A stretch of 37,796 bases of DNA from NCBI GenBank assembly GCA_964342485.1, contig CAYFFO010000020.1, positions 1-37,796 on the forward strand. Direction: 5' to 3'. This document shows positions 25,701-34,614 of the stretch, in pieces. Made by a program: the position numbers and the translations under genes. The notes under the pieces were generated by a model that worked only from the letters and a program-made list of their open reading frames with translations, had not been told where the DNA came from and did not search any database. Origin of the DNA: CAYFFO01 sp964342485 (GTDB taxonomy: Bacteria > Chloroflexota > Dehalococcoidia > Lucifugimonadales > CAJWER01). How positions within the stretch are numbered: position 1 is the first letter of the stretch; every line of letters starts with the position of its first letter.

Positions 25701-26633
25701 CTACCTACTCGTAACTAGTTCTTCAACATATTTACGATAGGGCATAGAATCTTGTACACCTCTTTTTGTTATAGCCAAAGCTCCAGCTGCTGTGCCATAT
25801 CGTATAGACTGTTCAACAGATTTACCTTCACAAAAAGTAGTAATGAATGCACCTCCGAAAGCATCACCTGCTGCGACAGTGTTAACGGCTGGTAAGTCGT
25901 AGGAAGAGACATGTCCCTCTTGGTCATCAGTTACAAAATAAGCACCTTGATCGCCGAGTTTTATGATCACGATCCTCACTCCCTTATCATGAAGAATATG
26001 TGCCGCTGATTTTGCTGAAGTAATATCATCTACCTCTATTCCAGTTAACTTAAGTGCTTCTGTCTGATTTGGAGTTAAAACATCTATATACTTATAAGTC
26101 TCTTCGGGAAAATCGATAGGGGGAGCAGGATCCCATATTACATTAACCCCAGATTTTTTTGCTTTTTTTGCCAATTCGAGTGAAATTTCATATGGAGTCT
26201 CCATTTGGAGCATCAACGCATCAGCATTCATCAAGGCAGCGTCTGCTATCAACACTTCTCTATTATCACAATTAGCATTGGCCCCGTATGTTGCTAATAT
26301 TTGGTTTTCTCGTTGGTCGTTAAGGATAATTACTGCTACCCCTGATGAGTTGGCAGTATCAACAGAAATACCATCCGTATCAACACCATGAGTATTTAAA
26401 TCGGTAATCAATTCTGACCCAAAAACATCATCTCCAACTCTACCAACAATTTTTACGGCAGACCCCATTTTGCAAGCTGCAACAGCCTGATTTGCCCCCT
26501 TACCTCCTGAAGCTGTATAAAAATATGATCCTTTTACCGTTTCACCCGGAGTAGGAAATCGTGAAGATAAAGTTATGAGATTCATATTGATACCACCGAA
26601 CACTACGATTTTAGGTTTCTTGTCAGATGACAT
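25701..26633 (-). CDS. PfkB-family sugar kinase, ribokinase-like
   Basis: A 310-residue PfkB kinase. It has the ribokinase-type hinge region FPTPGETVKGS, GGKGANQAVAA (43-53), the N-x-x-E motif in LTPNQTEA (Asn189, Glu192) and the catalytic NTVAAGDAFGGAF (base Asp257). Ribokinases phosphorylate D-ribose at O5 with ATP. The substrate-binding start, usually GSxNxD, here reads GGINMN, losing the aspartate that contacts the sugar, so another furanose or a nucleoside may be the substrate. I place the start at ATG 26633 because AAGGA lies nine bases upstream; the TTG at 26642 is too close to that site. The HAD phosphatase ends 18 bases upstream on the same strand, implying one operon. Confidence 0.88.
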   Translation of the reverse strand: MSSDKKPKIVVFGGINMNLITLSSRFPTPGETVKGSYFYTASGGKGANQAVAACKMGSAVKIVGRVGDDVFGSELITDLNTHGVDTDGISVDTANSSGVAVIILNDQRENQILATYGANANCDNREVLIADAALMNADALMLQMETPYEISLELAKKAKKSGVNVIWDPAPPIDFPEETYKYIDVLTPNQTEALKLTGIEVDDITSAKSAAHILHDKGVRIVIIKLGDQGAYFVTDDQEGHVSSYDLPAVNTVAAGDAFGGAFITTFCEGKSVEQSIRYGTAAGALAITKRGVQDSMPYRKYVEELVTSR

Positions 26634-26651
26634 ATCTCTCAATCCTTAAAA

Positions 26652-27452
26652 TTAACTACCCCGTAAAAATTCCTCTAAGATTTGTGCCACACCATCTTCT
26701 TGTAAAGACGGTGCTATACGGTCAGCAACATTTAACACATCTTGAACTGAATCCTCAACAGCTATACCTAGACCGGCCCAAGTCAACATATGGACGTCAT
26801 TATATCCGTTACCAAAAGCAACTGTTTTCCTATCATCAATCCCAAGATAACTACATAGCCATTCAAGAGCTTTATGTTTACCTGCTTCTGGATTAAGTAT
26901 CTCGCAAAACGTCGGTAACGATCTTGTAATATGTAACGACTGACCAAATTGTTTTTGTAACTTTTTTTCAAGACACATTATCTTGTATTCATCACCAACA
27001 GCTAATAATCTTGTAGGACTAAGATCAATTACAGAACTAAAATCACTGAGAAGATACAATTCCCCTCGATTACGTTTGCCATATGCCTCCGCCCATGGGG
27101 TAATTTCCCTAACATAAACATCGTTATTCACATAAGCAACAATATCTCCATCCCAATTATCTAAAGCAGCGATAGCTTCACTGGTTTGGCGTCTAGTTAG
27201 AGGCATATGCCACAAAACATTCCCAGTTACAGGGTCGGCAATGTGAGCACCTTGAAATGAAACTATAGGAGTTTTAAGGCCAAGTACAGAAGTTGACAAT
27301 CTGGCAGATTCAAACATCCTCCCTGTAGCCACTGTTACAACTACACCTTCATTAATCACCTGATCAATTGCAAGCCTGGTCCGTTCTGATATTGCATTAA
27401 CAGGACTGCGGATCGTGCCATCAATATCTATTGCAATCAGGCTATATTTCAT
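26652..27452 (-). CDS. Cof-type HAD-IIB family phosphatase
   Basis: A 266-residue HAD hydrolase. Motif I is DIDGT (Asp9 nucleophile, Asp11), motif II is TVATGR (40-45), the motif III lysine lies in the GKHKALEWL segment (191-199), and motif IV is FGNGYND (213-219). The IIB cap domain occupies about residues 80-190. Such proteins dephosphorylate sugar phosphates, flavin nucleotides or similar small molecules in the cytoplasm. It is directly followed by a PfkB sugar kinase, so the pair may work on the same phosphosugar or on salvage of a nucleoside or cofactor. The ATG at 27452 lacks a visible ribosome site, so a leaderless transcript is possible. Confidence 0.9.
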   Translation of the reverse strand: MKYSLIAIDIDGTIRSPVNAISERTRLAIDQVINEGVVVTVATGRMFESARLSTSVLGLKTPIVSFQGAHIADPVTGNVLWHMPLTRRQTSEAIAALDNWDGDIVAYVNNDVYVREITPWAEAYGKRNRGELYLLSDFSSVIDLSPTRLLAVGDEYKIMCLEKKLQKQFGQSLHITRSLPTFCEILNPEAGKHKALEWLCSYLGIDDRKTVAFGNGYNDVHMLTWAGLGIAVEDSVQDVLNVADRIAPSLQEDGVAQILEEFLRGS

Positions 27453-27497
27453 TGAACGATGTTACAATTAAAACAGACATGTGAAAGGCTAGTGCTA

Positions 27498-27584
27498 ATG
27501 AAACTTTCCCCTCGTACAATTCTTTGGAGTGTATTAATCCCTATAGTGATTTGGTTACTCATTATAGCTTTACGTGGATCATAA
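27498..27584 (+). CDS. possible 28-residue single-helix membrane peptide
   Basis: ATG at 27498 to TAA at 27584 encodes a peptide starting MKLSPRTILW, with a hydrophobic helix of about 16 residues (ILWSVLIPIVIWLLIIAL) and a short RGS tail. Positive residues before the helix suggest N-in orientation. AAAGG lies about nine bases upstream. It is divergent from the HAD gene and about 200 bases before the dehydrogenase gene. The codons, hydrophobic pattern and ribosome site suggest a genuine small membrane protein, but an ORF this short can arise by chance. Confidence 0.4.
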   Translation: MKLSPRTILWSVLIPIVIWLLIIALRGS

Positions 27585-27783
27585 GATCTTATCAATTTCT
27601 TTTTATCACGCATCAAATAACTAGGCAAGACTCTTTGGTTTATAGGTTAAAACAACCCTGCAATATTTGATATTCTAAGAACTAGCGATGAGAAAAAATT
27701 TATTTCAGCGTGAATTAACGTAGGATTTACAGTTTTTCTATATTTATAGTCCATTTATCGAGTAACTTAAGGAGAATTTATCA

Positions 27784-29118
27784 ATGATAAAAAGGGTTGC
27801 TGTTTTGGGATCAGGAACTATGGGCTCGCAGATAGCAGCACTATTGGCAGAAAATGGAATTCATTGTGATTTATTAGACCTAAAACATGACACGGATCCT
27901 AATTTTTTTGCCAAGTCGGCTGTAGCAAAACTACAAACCCTGAAACCAAAACCTGTATCCGACAATAAGGTCCTTTCTCTTATTGAACCAGGAAATTTCG
28001 AAGATGACCTTTCTCGATTAGCTCACTCTGAATGGGTTATAGAAGCAGTATCTGAAGACATCGATATAAAACAAAATATCTGGACCCTAGCAGCTGAATA
28101 TATCAATCCAAACACAATAATCAGTACCAACACCTCTGGAATTCCAATATCTGATATTTCAAAGGCATTACCACAAAAAATAAGACCTCAGTTCCTTGGT
28201 TCCCATTTTTGTAACCCTCCAAAATATCTTCCGCTCCTAGAATTAATAACTACAGGTGAAACTGACTCAAAGTTTGCTTTGAAAGTATCGAATATCGCTT
28301 CCAATGTCTTAAAACGTGGAGTGGTAGTAGCAAAGGACGTTCCCAATTTTATAGCAAATACTATCGGGGCTTACGCATTAATGACGATTCTACACGCCGC
28401 AACAGAATTTAACCTTGGTCCTGATGAGGTTGATGATCTCACAGGATTAACCATGGGAAGACCTGTTAGCGCAACATTTAGGACTCTCGATGTGGTAGGA
28501 ATAGACATATTTTTAGCAGTAATAAATAACTCTCTTAAAAATACAACCAGTGAACATCAACGAAATGTTCTTACACCACCAGAATACCTACATAAAATGA
28601 TAGATAGGGGTTGGACTGGACAAAAATCTGGACAAGGCTTCTATAAACGAGTTGAAACAGCAAAAGGTCGAGAAATCCTAGTATTGGATTTAAATACCCT
28701 AGAATATCGCCGTCGTAAATCGTATAAGAATACTATGCTTGGAGACACCTTTGAAAAAAGGATTGCGAATCTATTTATTTCTAACAATTTTTCAAATCAA
28801 TTTATTTGGAGAATACTATCCCAGATGTTGATATTTTCCGCCGAACAGGTCGGATATATCTCAAATGACCTAGTATCAATAGATAGAGCGATGCGTTGGG
28901 GATATGCTTGGGAACTTGGTCCATTTGAAACATGGGATATACTCGGTCTCAAAACTTCATTATCCAAAATGAACCTGAACTCTATTGAAATACCGGATTG
29001 GATCAATAGCCTATCCATAGAAGATAAACCATTTTATATACAACGAGCAAGTGGTAAATTCCAAGCTGGCACAGAAGGGAATTACATCCCAACCTTGCCA
29101 GCTTCAATTCGAGAATAA
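27784..29118 (+). CDS. 3-hydroxyacyl-CoA dehydrogenase, FadN-like, without crotonase domain
   Basis: A 444-residue protein. The NAD-binding domain begins VAVLGSGTMGSQIAALLAEN (GSGTMG 9-14). The catalytic pair is His141 and Glu153 in LGSHFCNPPKYLPLLELI, and NTSG (116-119) and VPNFIANTIG follow. Two C-terminal HCDH domains contain LTGLTMGRP and AMRWGYAWELGPFETWD. It oxidises 3-hydroxyacyl-CoA to 3-ketoacyl-CoA in beta-oxidation. The order matches the first half of FadN/YusL-type proteins, but those carry on into an enoyl-CoA hydratase domain of about 300 residues; here translation ends cleanly after GNYIPTLPASIRE. It is a natural short form or an old truncation; no hydratase gene follows. RBS AAGGAG precedes the ATG. 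Confidence 0.9.
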   Translation: MIKRVAVLGSGTMGSQIAALLAENGIHCDLLDLKHDTDPNFFAKSAVAKLQTLKPKPVSDNKVLSLIEPGNFEDDLSRLAHSEWVIEAVSEDIDIKQNIWTLAAEYINPNTIISTNTSGIPISDISKALPQKIRPQFLGSHFCNPPKYLPLLELITTGETDSKFALKVSNIASNVLKRGVVVAKDVPNFIANTIGAYALMTILHAATEFNLGPDEVDDLTGLTMGRPVSATFRTLDVVGIDIFLAVINNSLKNTTSEHQRNVLTPPEYLHKMIDRGWTGQKSGQGFYKRVETAKGREILVLDLNTLEYRRRKSYKNTMLGDTFEKRIANLFISNNFSNQFIWRILSQMLIFSAEQVGYISNDLVSIDRAMRWGYAWELGPFETWDILGLKTSLSKMNLNSIEIPDWINSLSIEDKPFYIQRASGKFQAGTEGNYIPTLPASIRE

Positions 29119-29166
29119 GCCATTGAACAATCTTTTACCTTAAGTATGGTAAACAAGAAATACCTA

Positions 29167-30411
29167 TCAATTTATTCGACGCATTGGAGGATAGGCCAGT
29201 GTTGAAAATGCTGCAATCACACACGCGATCCCAAAAACAATTTGAGCATGTTGTGGTCCAATTGTTGCTGATAAAAAGCCTGCTACACTACCTCCAACCA
29301 TGGCTAAAGCACGGTCAAAGCTCAATAAACCAAGCATTCTTCCCCTCATATCCTCAGGAGATTCCTGTAATAAGGTAGCATTCACAATAGGATGAAGCCA
29401 TGATTGACTTAAACCCAGCATGCACACTGTGATAAAGGTTATTAATACAGAATCATAAAAAGTTGAAACAGAAACAACCACAAGCATAATACCTATAGAA
29501 ATTAACGCACCTACAACAAGATATCCACGATTCCTACTTGGATTAATGCGAGCTAAAACCAAACTGCCTAACACCCCACCTACACCCATTGATGCCATCA
29601 TATAACCAAATCCTGAGTCACCTATTTCAAGAACCTGTTTTGCAATAAGCGGTCCAAAGACATATAAGAAAGCGATCCCAAAAGTGAAATATGATGCTGC
29701 AGCAACAATAACACCCCTTATAGTTCTGTTAACCCATGCAAATTTTACTCCCTCGATAAAATCAATGCCCAGCCCAGCAACACCCTTATAAGACTTTCCA
29801 TCGTGCATATCAACTTTCATTAGATAAGTAAAATAAACAGCTGCAATATAAATTAAGGCTATAGAAACGAAAGCAATCTCAAGTCCTCCAATCGCAATTA
29901 AAAGACCTGCCCCACCAGCACCAAATATTCTAGTCGCTTGCATGCTGCCTGAACTAAGCGCCAAAGCATTTGTTACAAGATGAGTTGGCACAATTGAAGG
30001 AATCATGGCCCTTCGAGCCGGTTGATCAAAAGCCTGGGAAGCACCCCTAAGAAAAGTGAAAAGATAAACATGCCAAAGTTCCATCCACCCTAGTATTAAA
30101 ATAGAGGCAAACAATGTACTGAGTATAAGCACGACAATCTTAGTAACCAGCAACACTTTACGCCTATCAAAACTATCGGCAATAACTCCAGCTAACAACC
30201 CTAATAATACAGATGATAAGCTTCTGACAGCTATTACAAAGCCAAGATGTACAGCTGATCCAGTTATAGCAAGAACCAGTAGAGGTCTGGCAACCATATC
30301 GATCCATAAAGCTGATGTGTGCGTGATCTGACCTAACCAGAGATAGACAAAATTTCTATACCTTAATGAATCAAAAGTTCCACTAATCAAGAAGCCTGGT
30401 TTAGTATCCAC
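29167..30411 (-). CDS. MFS exporter, TMR/EntS-like (copy 3)
   Basis: A 414-residue, twelve-helix MFS protein with loop 2-3 motif GVIADSFDRRK (75-85), SLRYRNFVYLWLGQ at the N terminus and FDQPARRAMIPSIV in the middle. It belongs to the same broad group as the genes at 7128 and 24255 but is more distant. It is likely a proton-coupled exporter; the substrate is unknown. The start is GTG at 30411 with no clear ribosome site. It is convergent with the dehydrogenase gene and divergent from rnd. The shared upstream region holds a nine-base inverted repeat (TTAGGATAA at 30423-30431, TTATCCTAA at 30491-30499). Confidence 0.87.
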   Translation of the reverse strand: MDTKPGFLISGTFDSLRYRNFVYLWLGQITHTSALWIDMVARPLLVLAITGSAVHLGFVIAVRSLSSVLLGLLAGVIADSFDRRKVLLVTKIVVLILSTLFASILILGWMELWHVYLFTFLRGASQAFDQPARRAMIPSIVPTHLVTNALALSSGSMQATRIFGAGGAGLLIAIGGLEIAFVSIALIYIAAVYFTYLMKVDMHDGKSYKGVAGLGIDFIEGVKFAWVNRTIRGVIVAAASYFTFGIAFLYVFGPLIAKQVLEIGDSGFGYMMASMGVGGVLGSLVLARINPSRNRGYLVVGALISIGIMLVVVSVSTFYDSVLITFITVCMLGLSQSWLHPIVNATLLQESPEDMRGRMLGLLSFDRALAMVGGSVAGFLSATIGPQHAQIVFGIACVIAAFSTLAYPPMRRIN

Positions 30412-30574
30412 TGTGGTTAGAGTTAGGATAAATCTTATATAAACAAACGATTTTCTCGTATTTATTGATTCCTATGACGATGGTCATCCGTTATCCTAAA
30501 CTTTATGGACTATACTAGAACCCGTTATAAACACAGTCAGGGTATCACTTTATACTATTCGAAACTATTCAATT

Positions 30575-31723
30575 ATGTTAATTAACTCTGAAATAATATC
30601 TTCAGACGCAAGATTACTGGAAATAGTCAATTCCTCCTCTGAACTAAATCACATTGGTTTAGATCTTGAATCCAATGGCTTCCATAGATATCAAGAATGT
30701 GTCTGCTTATTACAGTTATGTATTAAGAACAAAATTTACCTGATAGACACATTGGCCATTGGGGAAATTGAACCACTAAGAAAAATTTTGGAAAATAGTG
30801 CCATAGAAAAAATAATTCATTCAGCACAACATGATATAAGGAGCATTGATAGGGACTGGAATTTCCATCTGAAAAATCTATTTGATACCAGCATAGCTTC
30901 TGCGTTTGTAGGGTCAACTCGGCTCGGATTAGCCAATGTACTCAAAGAACAAATGAATATAGAAATCAAAAAAGATAAAGAATTGCAACGCGCTGATTGG
31001 ACTATACGACCACTGAACGATGAACTCAAAGAATACGCAGCGACAGATGTTTTACATCTTTTTGAACTTAGAGAACTGCTGAAAGACAAATTGAATAACC
31101 TTGGTCGAATATCCTGGGTTCAAGAAGAGTTTAGCAGGCTTACAGAAATAAGATATTCCCCAACTAATAAGGATTTTTTGGATATAAAAGGCTCCAAGAA
31201 ATTGAATGGTAATGGTCTATCTATACTAAAAGAACTCCACCACTTTAGAGAAAGTCAAGCCATGAAAAGAGATGTACCATCCTTTAGAATATTACCTGAT
31301 TCGACATTAGTAATGATTGCAGATGAACCATCACTAGATTTAACTCAAGTTAGAGGTTTGGTTAACTACCATAATCAAAAATTTTTGTCAGCTTTAGAAC
31401 TAGCTATTCGGAGAGGAACTAAAGCAAAACCTATTAAAAGAAAAAAACACACCAAGAATCAAGTCACCAATTTGACACAAAAACAACTCCAAAACTCCCG
31501 TAAAAGACTACAACAACTTAGAAACTGGAGGTTAGTACTGGCAAAACAACTTGACCTACCACCCGGGCTTTTATGGCCTGCTGCAAGCCTGCAAAGACTT
31601 GCAAGACAACCAGACTGTTTCGATGAAGAACATTTTAGTGAAGAAGTTAGAACCTGGCAGCATTCTGAATTCGGATCTTCACTTCGCAAATTAATCAATA
31701 GCTTTAGCAGTGTTACAGGATAA
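30575..31723 (+). CDS. rnd: ribonuclease D family 3'-5' exonuclease with HRDC domains
   Basis: A 382-residue protein of normal RNase D length, which trims tRNA and other stable RNA 3' ends. The DEDDy exonuclease residues are visible: GLDLES (Asp30, Glu32), HSAQHDIRSI (Asp87) and EYAATDVLHL (Tyr154, Asp158), with the FDTSIAS and DWTIRPL segments between. An HRDC-like region follows at about 210-275 (HFRESQAMKRDVPSFRILPD) and a second helical one lies at the C terminus after a lysine-rich linker (AKPIKRKKHTKNQ). ATG start with no evident ribosome site. Its stop is two bases from that of the convergent DHA2 exporter. Confidence 0.92.
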   Translation: MLINSEIISSDARLLEIVNSSSELNHIGLDLESNGFHRYQECVCLLQLCIKNKIYLIDTLAIGEIEPLRKILENSAIEKIIHSAQHDIRSIDRDWNFHLKNLFDTSIASAFVGSTRLGLANVLKEQMNIEIKKDKELQRADWTIRPLNDELKEYAATDVLHLFELRELLKDKLNNLGRISWVQEEFSRLTEIRYSPTNKDFLDIKGSKKLNGNGLSILKELHHFRESQAMKRDVPSFRILPDSTLVMIADEPSLDLTQVRGLVNYHNQKFLSALELAIRRGTKAKPIKRKKHTKNQVTNLTQKQLQNSRKRLQQLRNWRLVLAKQLDLPPGLLWPAASLQRLARQPDCFDEEHFSEEVRTWQHSEFGSSLRKLINSFSSVTG

Positions 31724-31725
31724 TT

Positions 31726-33171
31726 TCAAATAGGTTTTTTGGATGATTTGTGTTTTATATCTCTGGAAGACTTTATATAGCCATCTGTGTTTGTCAACAA
31801 AACAGAAAATATAACTGCAATAACTGCAAAAAATACAGACGATAGTATCACATCACTGAAACCAAGAGATAATGCTTCAATTTCAGAAGCAAAATTTAAA
31901 TACGACCTCTCACGAATAGTAAATATAGATCCTGCCAAAGTTATACCAACTGCAAAAGCAGTTTGCCTGCCTAGAGCAACAAAAGCTGAAGCAGTTCCAA
32001 GCCTGTCCACAGGTACAGACCCCATAATACTACTAGTCACGACTGGTTCAAAAAAAGCGGAGCCCATACTTGCTAATAACATTCCAGAAAATATAAACCC
32101 CTGATTTATATCCAAACCCATTTTGCTAATCCAAAAAAGAGCAATAGCAAGCAGAACATTGCCAAAAATAAGCAATGGCCTGGGACCGTAGTTGTCAGAC
32201 AAGCGCCCTGCTATTGGTGCAAGAAAAGGCCTTGATGCTGAAAAAGCAGCCATAATTATACCCATCTTTGTCGCAGAATACTCCAATGATTCCAACATGA
32301 AGAAAGGAGCTATCAGTAACACTCCACCCTGTGCTAAATAATGGCTAATAAGGATTAAAATACTCAATGTATATTGCTTATTTCTAAACAATCCAATCTC
32401 TATTATCGGCCTGCTTGAACGATTTTCTGCCCAGATAAATATTGGTGAAAACCCTACAGCTAATAAAAACATGGCGATTACAATTGGCGAAGTAAATCCT
32501 AGACTAGCGCCTTGATTTATATACAGAAGTGAGGAACTCAATGCCACCAACAAGGCAAAAGCTCCAATCAGGTCCACATCAAATTTTCTTTTCAAAGGCC
32601 TGTCATCAGGTAATACATAAAAAGATAACCATGCTCCCAAAATAGCAACAGGAACTCTGGAATAAAATATCGCTCTCCAATCCATAACATCTAGCAATAC
32701 CCCGCCTAAAAAAGGACCAATTGTTAAACCAAGCCCTACCACTGACCCTGAAAATCCAAGCGCAAGGCCTCTCTGTCTTTTTGGAAAAGTTCGAGTGATC
32801 AATGCATTCACATTCGCTAGTATCATAGCGCATCCTATGCCCTGGAATACACGAAACAAAATTAACTGCCAAAAACTAAATGCCATTCCAGAAAACAACA
32901 GTCCTAACGCAAAAATCACTAGTCCCCAAGCATAAACCTGTCTTCTGCCAGCTACATCTCCAAGCCAACCAAATGTCATCATTACTCCAACCGAAGTCAC
33001 CCAAAATGCAACAGTAACCCACAATACAGTTGAAACTTCGATATTAAATGCATCTGTCAATACTGGATAGGCTGTAACTAACATTCCTCCTTCAAGAGTT
33101 GTAGAAAATGTGCCTAGGGATATAATCGCTAAAATAATCCATTTATTCGAAAATCGTAGACTATTCAACAT
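31726..33171 (-). CDS. MFS drug-type exporter, DHA2 (14-helix, EmrB/QacA) family
   Basis: A 481-residue transporter with about fourteen hydrophobic helices, longer than the three TMR-type exporters in this window and of a different subfamily. The loop 2-3 motif is GWLGDVAGRRQ (68-78). The helix-5 export motif region reads GFSGSVVGLGLTIGPFLGGVL, typical of drug:H+ antiporters, and LSDNYGPRP marks the repeat in the second half. It probably extrudes hydrophobic compounds across the cytoplasmic membrane. No membrane-fusion (EmrA) or TetR/MarR regulator gene adjoins it. The ATG at 33171 has GGA about eight bases upstream. Its upstream region is shared with the divergent cupin gene. Confidence 0.9.
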   Translation of the reverse strand: MLNSLRFSNKWIILAIISLGTFSTTLEGGMLVTAYPVLTDAFNIEVSTVLWVTVAFWVTSVGVMMTFGWLGDVAGRRQVYAWGLVIFALGLLFSGMAFSFWQLILFRVFQGIGCAMILANVNALITRTFPKRQRGLALGFSGSVVGLGLTIGPFLGGVLLDVMDWRAIFYSRVPVAILGAWLSFYVLPDDRPLKRKFDVDLIGAFALLVALSSSLLYINQGASLGFTSPIVIAMFLLAVGFSPIFIWAENRSSRPIIEIGLFRNKQYTLSILILISHYLAQGGVLLIAPFFMLESLEYSATKMGIIMAAFSASRPFLAPIAGRLSDNYGPRPLLIFGNVLLAIALFWISKMGLDINQGFIFSGMLLASMGSAFFEPVVTSSIMGSVPVDRLGTASAFVALGRQTAFAVGITLAGSIFTIRERSYLNFASEIEALSLGFSDVILSSVFFAVIAVIFSVLLTNTDGYIKSSRDIKHKSSKKPI

Positions 33172-33372
33172 TAAAATCGTCCATCTATATAAAAAACACC
33201 TTTATGCAAACACAACATTTATAAATATTCTGACATCATTTCAAAATAACTCAAAACTACCACTTATTTAAAGTGTCTTGTATGTGAACAATCCATATTT
33301 GTAATAAATGCCAGAAAAACTATATTATGTTACAGATAAGACATATTTTAAATTCACTTTACTGGGGGAGCT

Positions 33373-33726
33373 ATGCCTATACTAGACAAAAACGACATTC
33401 CTTTAGAAAAATTAGGACCAGGGGTCGATAGATGGGCAATTGTTGATGATTCACAAGGTGCAGAGTCGCTTAGCGTAGGAGATGTAACTATTAATCCCGG
33501 AAGCAAAGTTCCTACTCATTTGCATCCTACTGAGGAGGCTATGGTGATACTGGAAGGTGAATTAGAAACCATACTTGGTGATAATGTAATAAAAGTCAAA
33601 GAGGGTCAAACTGTCCTGGCACCTGCTGGAGTCAAACATGGTTTTACTAATAAATCCGGTAAAAATGCTAGAATTATGGCTATCTTCCCAACAGCACGGA
33701 TTGAAAGAACTTTGGTAGATGACTAG
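33373..33726 (+). CDS. small cupin-domain protein
   Basis: A 117-residue single-domain cupin. Motif 1 is VPTHLHPTEEAMVILEG (His49, His51, Glu55 as metal ligands) and motif 2 is APAGVKHGFTN (fourth ligand His89). Such proteins bind Fe, Mn, Ni or Zn and act as dioxygenases, isomerases or sugar-binding proteins; function cannot be fixed from this fold. A strong GGGGGAG lies before the ATG. It is convergent with the amidohydrolase, so it may belong to the same metabolic neighbourhood, but it is transcribed separately. Confidence 0.88.
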   Translation: MPILDKNDIPLEKLGPGVDRWAIVDDSQGAESLSVGDVTINPGSKVPTHLHPTEEAMVILEGELETILGDNVIKVKEGQTVLAPAGVKHGFTNKSGKNARIMAIFPTARIERTLVDD

Positions 33727-33753
33727 ATTCAGCCGCAGCTAAAATATTATCCA

Positions 33754-34593
33754 CTAAATCTTAAGAATTTCCCTCGCATTATCTAATAAGATTTTTGACC
33801 TTACGTCTTCATCAATTGGTAGATCAGTAAATCCCTTGATCCATTTATCGGGAGGCAGGTAAGGATAATCTGACCCAAATAACACTTTATCTTGAAGCCG
33901 GGTATTAGCTTCACGAATCAATGATTGAGGTATGAATCTAGGTGCCCAACCGGACAAATCTATGTACACATTAGGCTTATGCATTGCTACCGCTATCTGT
34001 TCTTCTATCCATGGCCACGCTGGATGAGCCATAATAATCGTTAATCCAGGAAATTCTGCAGCAACATCATCAAACCCTGGAATAGGTCTACCGTACTTTA
34101 ACTTAAACCCTCCTCCACCAGGCATACCAACCCCCGCTGCTGCAAAACCAGAATGAAATAATATTGGAATCCCAAGATCCTGGCATTTCTCATAAAGCGG
34201 GAAAAATTGCTTGTCATCAGGATAAAAAGATTGATGAATAGGATGTAGTTTCAGTCCCTTGAGCCCAAGATCTTTAATTGCTCTTTCTACTTCATATATA
34301 GCTTTCGATCCTTTCCATGGGTCTACAGTAGCGAAACCAATGAACTGTTGAGGATAAGTACGTACTATCTCAGATACGTAATCATTCGTATCAGGCGATT
34401 CTCCAGTAGTAACTTCAGTATCAACTGAAAATATGACTCCTGTTATATCAAGCTTTTTGTAATATTCAGCCATTTCTTCGACTCCTAGTGGAGCCGTCTT
34501 TAATCTAAAATAACTCCTGAGGTTTTCCTCAATCGATATCTGTGATAAACCTTCCTGCCTAGGCACATGAACATGCATATCAATAGCTCGCAT
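33754..34593 (-). CDS. amidohydrolase-family metal-dependent hydrolase (Amidohydro_2/ACMSD-like)
   Basis: A 279-residue TIM-barrel hydrolase. Metal-site residues are IDMHVHV (His7, His9), LFHSG (His147), MAHPAWPW (His190) and LFGSDYPYL (Asp242). The subfamily includes decarboxylases (ACMSD), lactonases such as 2-pyrone-4,6-dicarboxylate hydrolase, and related ring-cleavage enzymes, usually in aromatic or carboxylic acid degradation in the cytoplasm. The reaction here is unknown. It is the last gene of a minus-strand run after the DppB-like permease (21 bases between them) and the phosphotriesterase-like gene. ATG start at 34593 with AGGGG a few bases upstream. Confidence 0.9.
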   Translation of the reverse strand: MRAIDMHVHVPRQEGLSQISIEENLRSYFRLKTAPLGVEEMAEYYKKLDITGVIFSVDTEVTTGESPDTNDYVSEIVRTYPQQFIGFATVDPWKGSKAIYEVERAIKDLGLKGLKLHPIHQSFYPDDKQFFPLYEKCQDLGIPILFHSGFAAAGVGMPGGGGFKLKYGRPIPGFDDVAAEFPGLTIIMAHPAWPWIEEQIAVAMHKPNVYIDLSGWAPRFIPQSLIREANTRLQDKVLFGSDYPYLPPDKWIKGFTDLPIDEDVRSKILLDNAREILKI

Positions 34594-34614
34594 ATACTAC
34601 CCCTGAATATCTAT

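Noticed and set aside
29134..29153. TTTACC/GGTAAA hairpin as a terminator between the dehydrogenase and MFS genes
   Set aside because: Only six mostly A-T pairs and no T-tract on either strand.
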